64,000 nt of DNA from Paenibacillus sp. E222 (GTDB lineage: Bacteria; Bacillota; Bacilli; Paenibacillales; Paenibacillaceae). The notes beneath the pieces were generated by a model. That model did not search any database and was not told the DNA's origin. It saw only the letters and a program-made list of their open reading frames with translations. This document shows positions 63,922 to 64,000 of the stretch, in pieces. How positions within the stretch are numbered: position 1 is the first letter of the stretch; every line of letters begins with the position of its first letter. Where the stretch lies: the NCBI RefSeq assembly GCF_013401555.1, contig NZ_CP058552.1, positions 2,108,001 through 2,172,000 on the forward strand, read 5' to 3'. The position numbers were made by a program, and so were the translations under genes.

Positions 63922-64000
63922 ATGTGCGGTATTGTTGGATATATTGGTAATAAGAACACTCAATCGGTATTGGTCGAAGGATTGAAGAAACTTGAGTATC
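63922..64000 (+). CDS. glmS: Glutamine--fructose-6-phosphate aminotransferase, 3' end cut by window
   Basis: First 26 codons only (MCGIVGYIGNKNTQSVLVEG). Cys2 is the N-terminal nucleophile of the class II glutaminase domain. It makes GlcN6P, the first step toward UDP-GlcNAc and the ligand of the ribozyme upstream. ATG 63922 follows GGAGGA. The gene continues beyond the window. Confidence 0.97.
   Translation, partial: MCGIVGYIGNKNTQSVLVEGLKKLEY

Overview
The window is a chromosomal segment of a spore-forming member of the Bacillales, almost certainly Paenibacillus. This rests on the 16S rRNA sequence type, moderate GC content, strong Shine-Dalgarno sites, frequent TTG/GTG starts, sporulation and germination genes (sigH, cwlD, gerD, kbaA, pdaB, a SpoIIM-family gene), and the presence of ppc. 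The backbone matches the origin-proximal translation/transcription superoperon of Bacillus subtilis. I cannot name a species.

Layout. 1-4.1 kb: end of cysS, then mrnC (Mini-RNase III), rlmB, rae1, sigH. 4.3-8.5 kb: rpmG-secE-nusG-rplK-rplA, an L10 leader RNA, rplJ-rplL, a terminator-like hairpin, and a methyltransferase gene. 8.5-21.3 kb: rpoB-rpoC, rplGB, rpsL-rpsG-fusA-tuf, closed by a strong terminator. 21.4-37 kb: the S10-spc-alpha cluster from rpsJ to rplQ, including secY, adk, map, a KOW-protein gene and infA. 37-39 kb: truA, then rplM-rpsI. 39-41.5 kb: a gene-poor AT-rich gap and a sulfate-assimilation pair (cysH, sat). 41.5-47.2 kb: sporulation/germination block (cwlD, Mrp/SalA, gerD, kbaA, pdaB, SpoIIM-like) and a small conserved gene. 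47.3-54.1 kb: an rRNA operon ordered 16S-5S-tRNA-Ile-tRNA-Ala-23S-5S, followed by 11 more tRNAs. 54.6-57.5 kb: ppc. 57.7-59.1 kb: sigW and rsiW. 59.4-64 kb: cdaA-cdaR-glmM, a glmS ribozyme, and the start of glmS.

The genes form four linked themes: ribosome and RNA polymerase production; rRNA maturation, with Mini-III encoded in the same window as the 23S processing stem it is expected to cut; spore germination; and cell-envelope stress and peptidoglycan precursor supply (SigW/RsiW, c-di-AMP synthase, GlmM, GlmS).

Most of the window is conserved housekeeping DNA, and I found no clearly new multi-gene system. The points most worth checking are: (1) a complete, diverged second 5S gene inside the 16S-23S spacer; (2) a near-perfect SigW-type promoter between sigW and rsiW, with none visible upstream of sigW; (3) a glmS ribozyme with an unusually long P1 arm, which contains a misleading open frame of about 85 codons; (4) paired palindromes in the infA-rpmJ spacer; (5) the absence of ecfA1-ecfA2-ecfT between rplQ and truA; (6) an unannotated 35-codon minus-strand frame in the rpsI-cysH gap.
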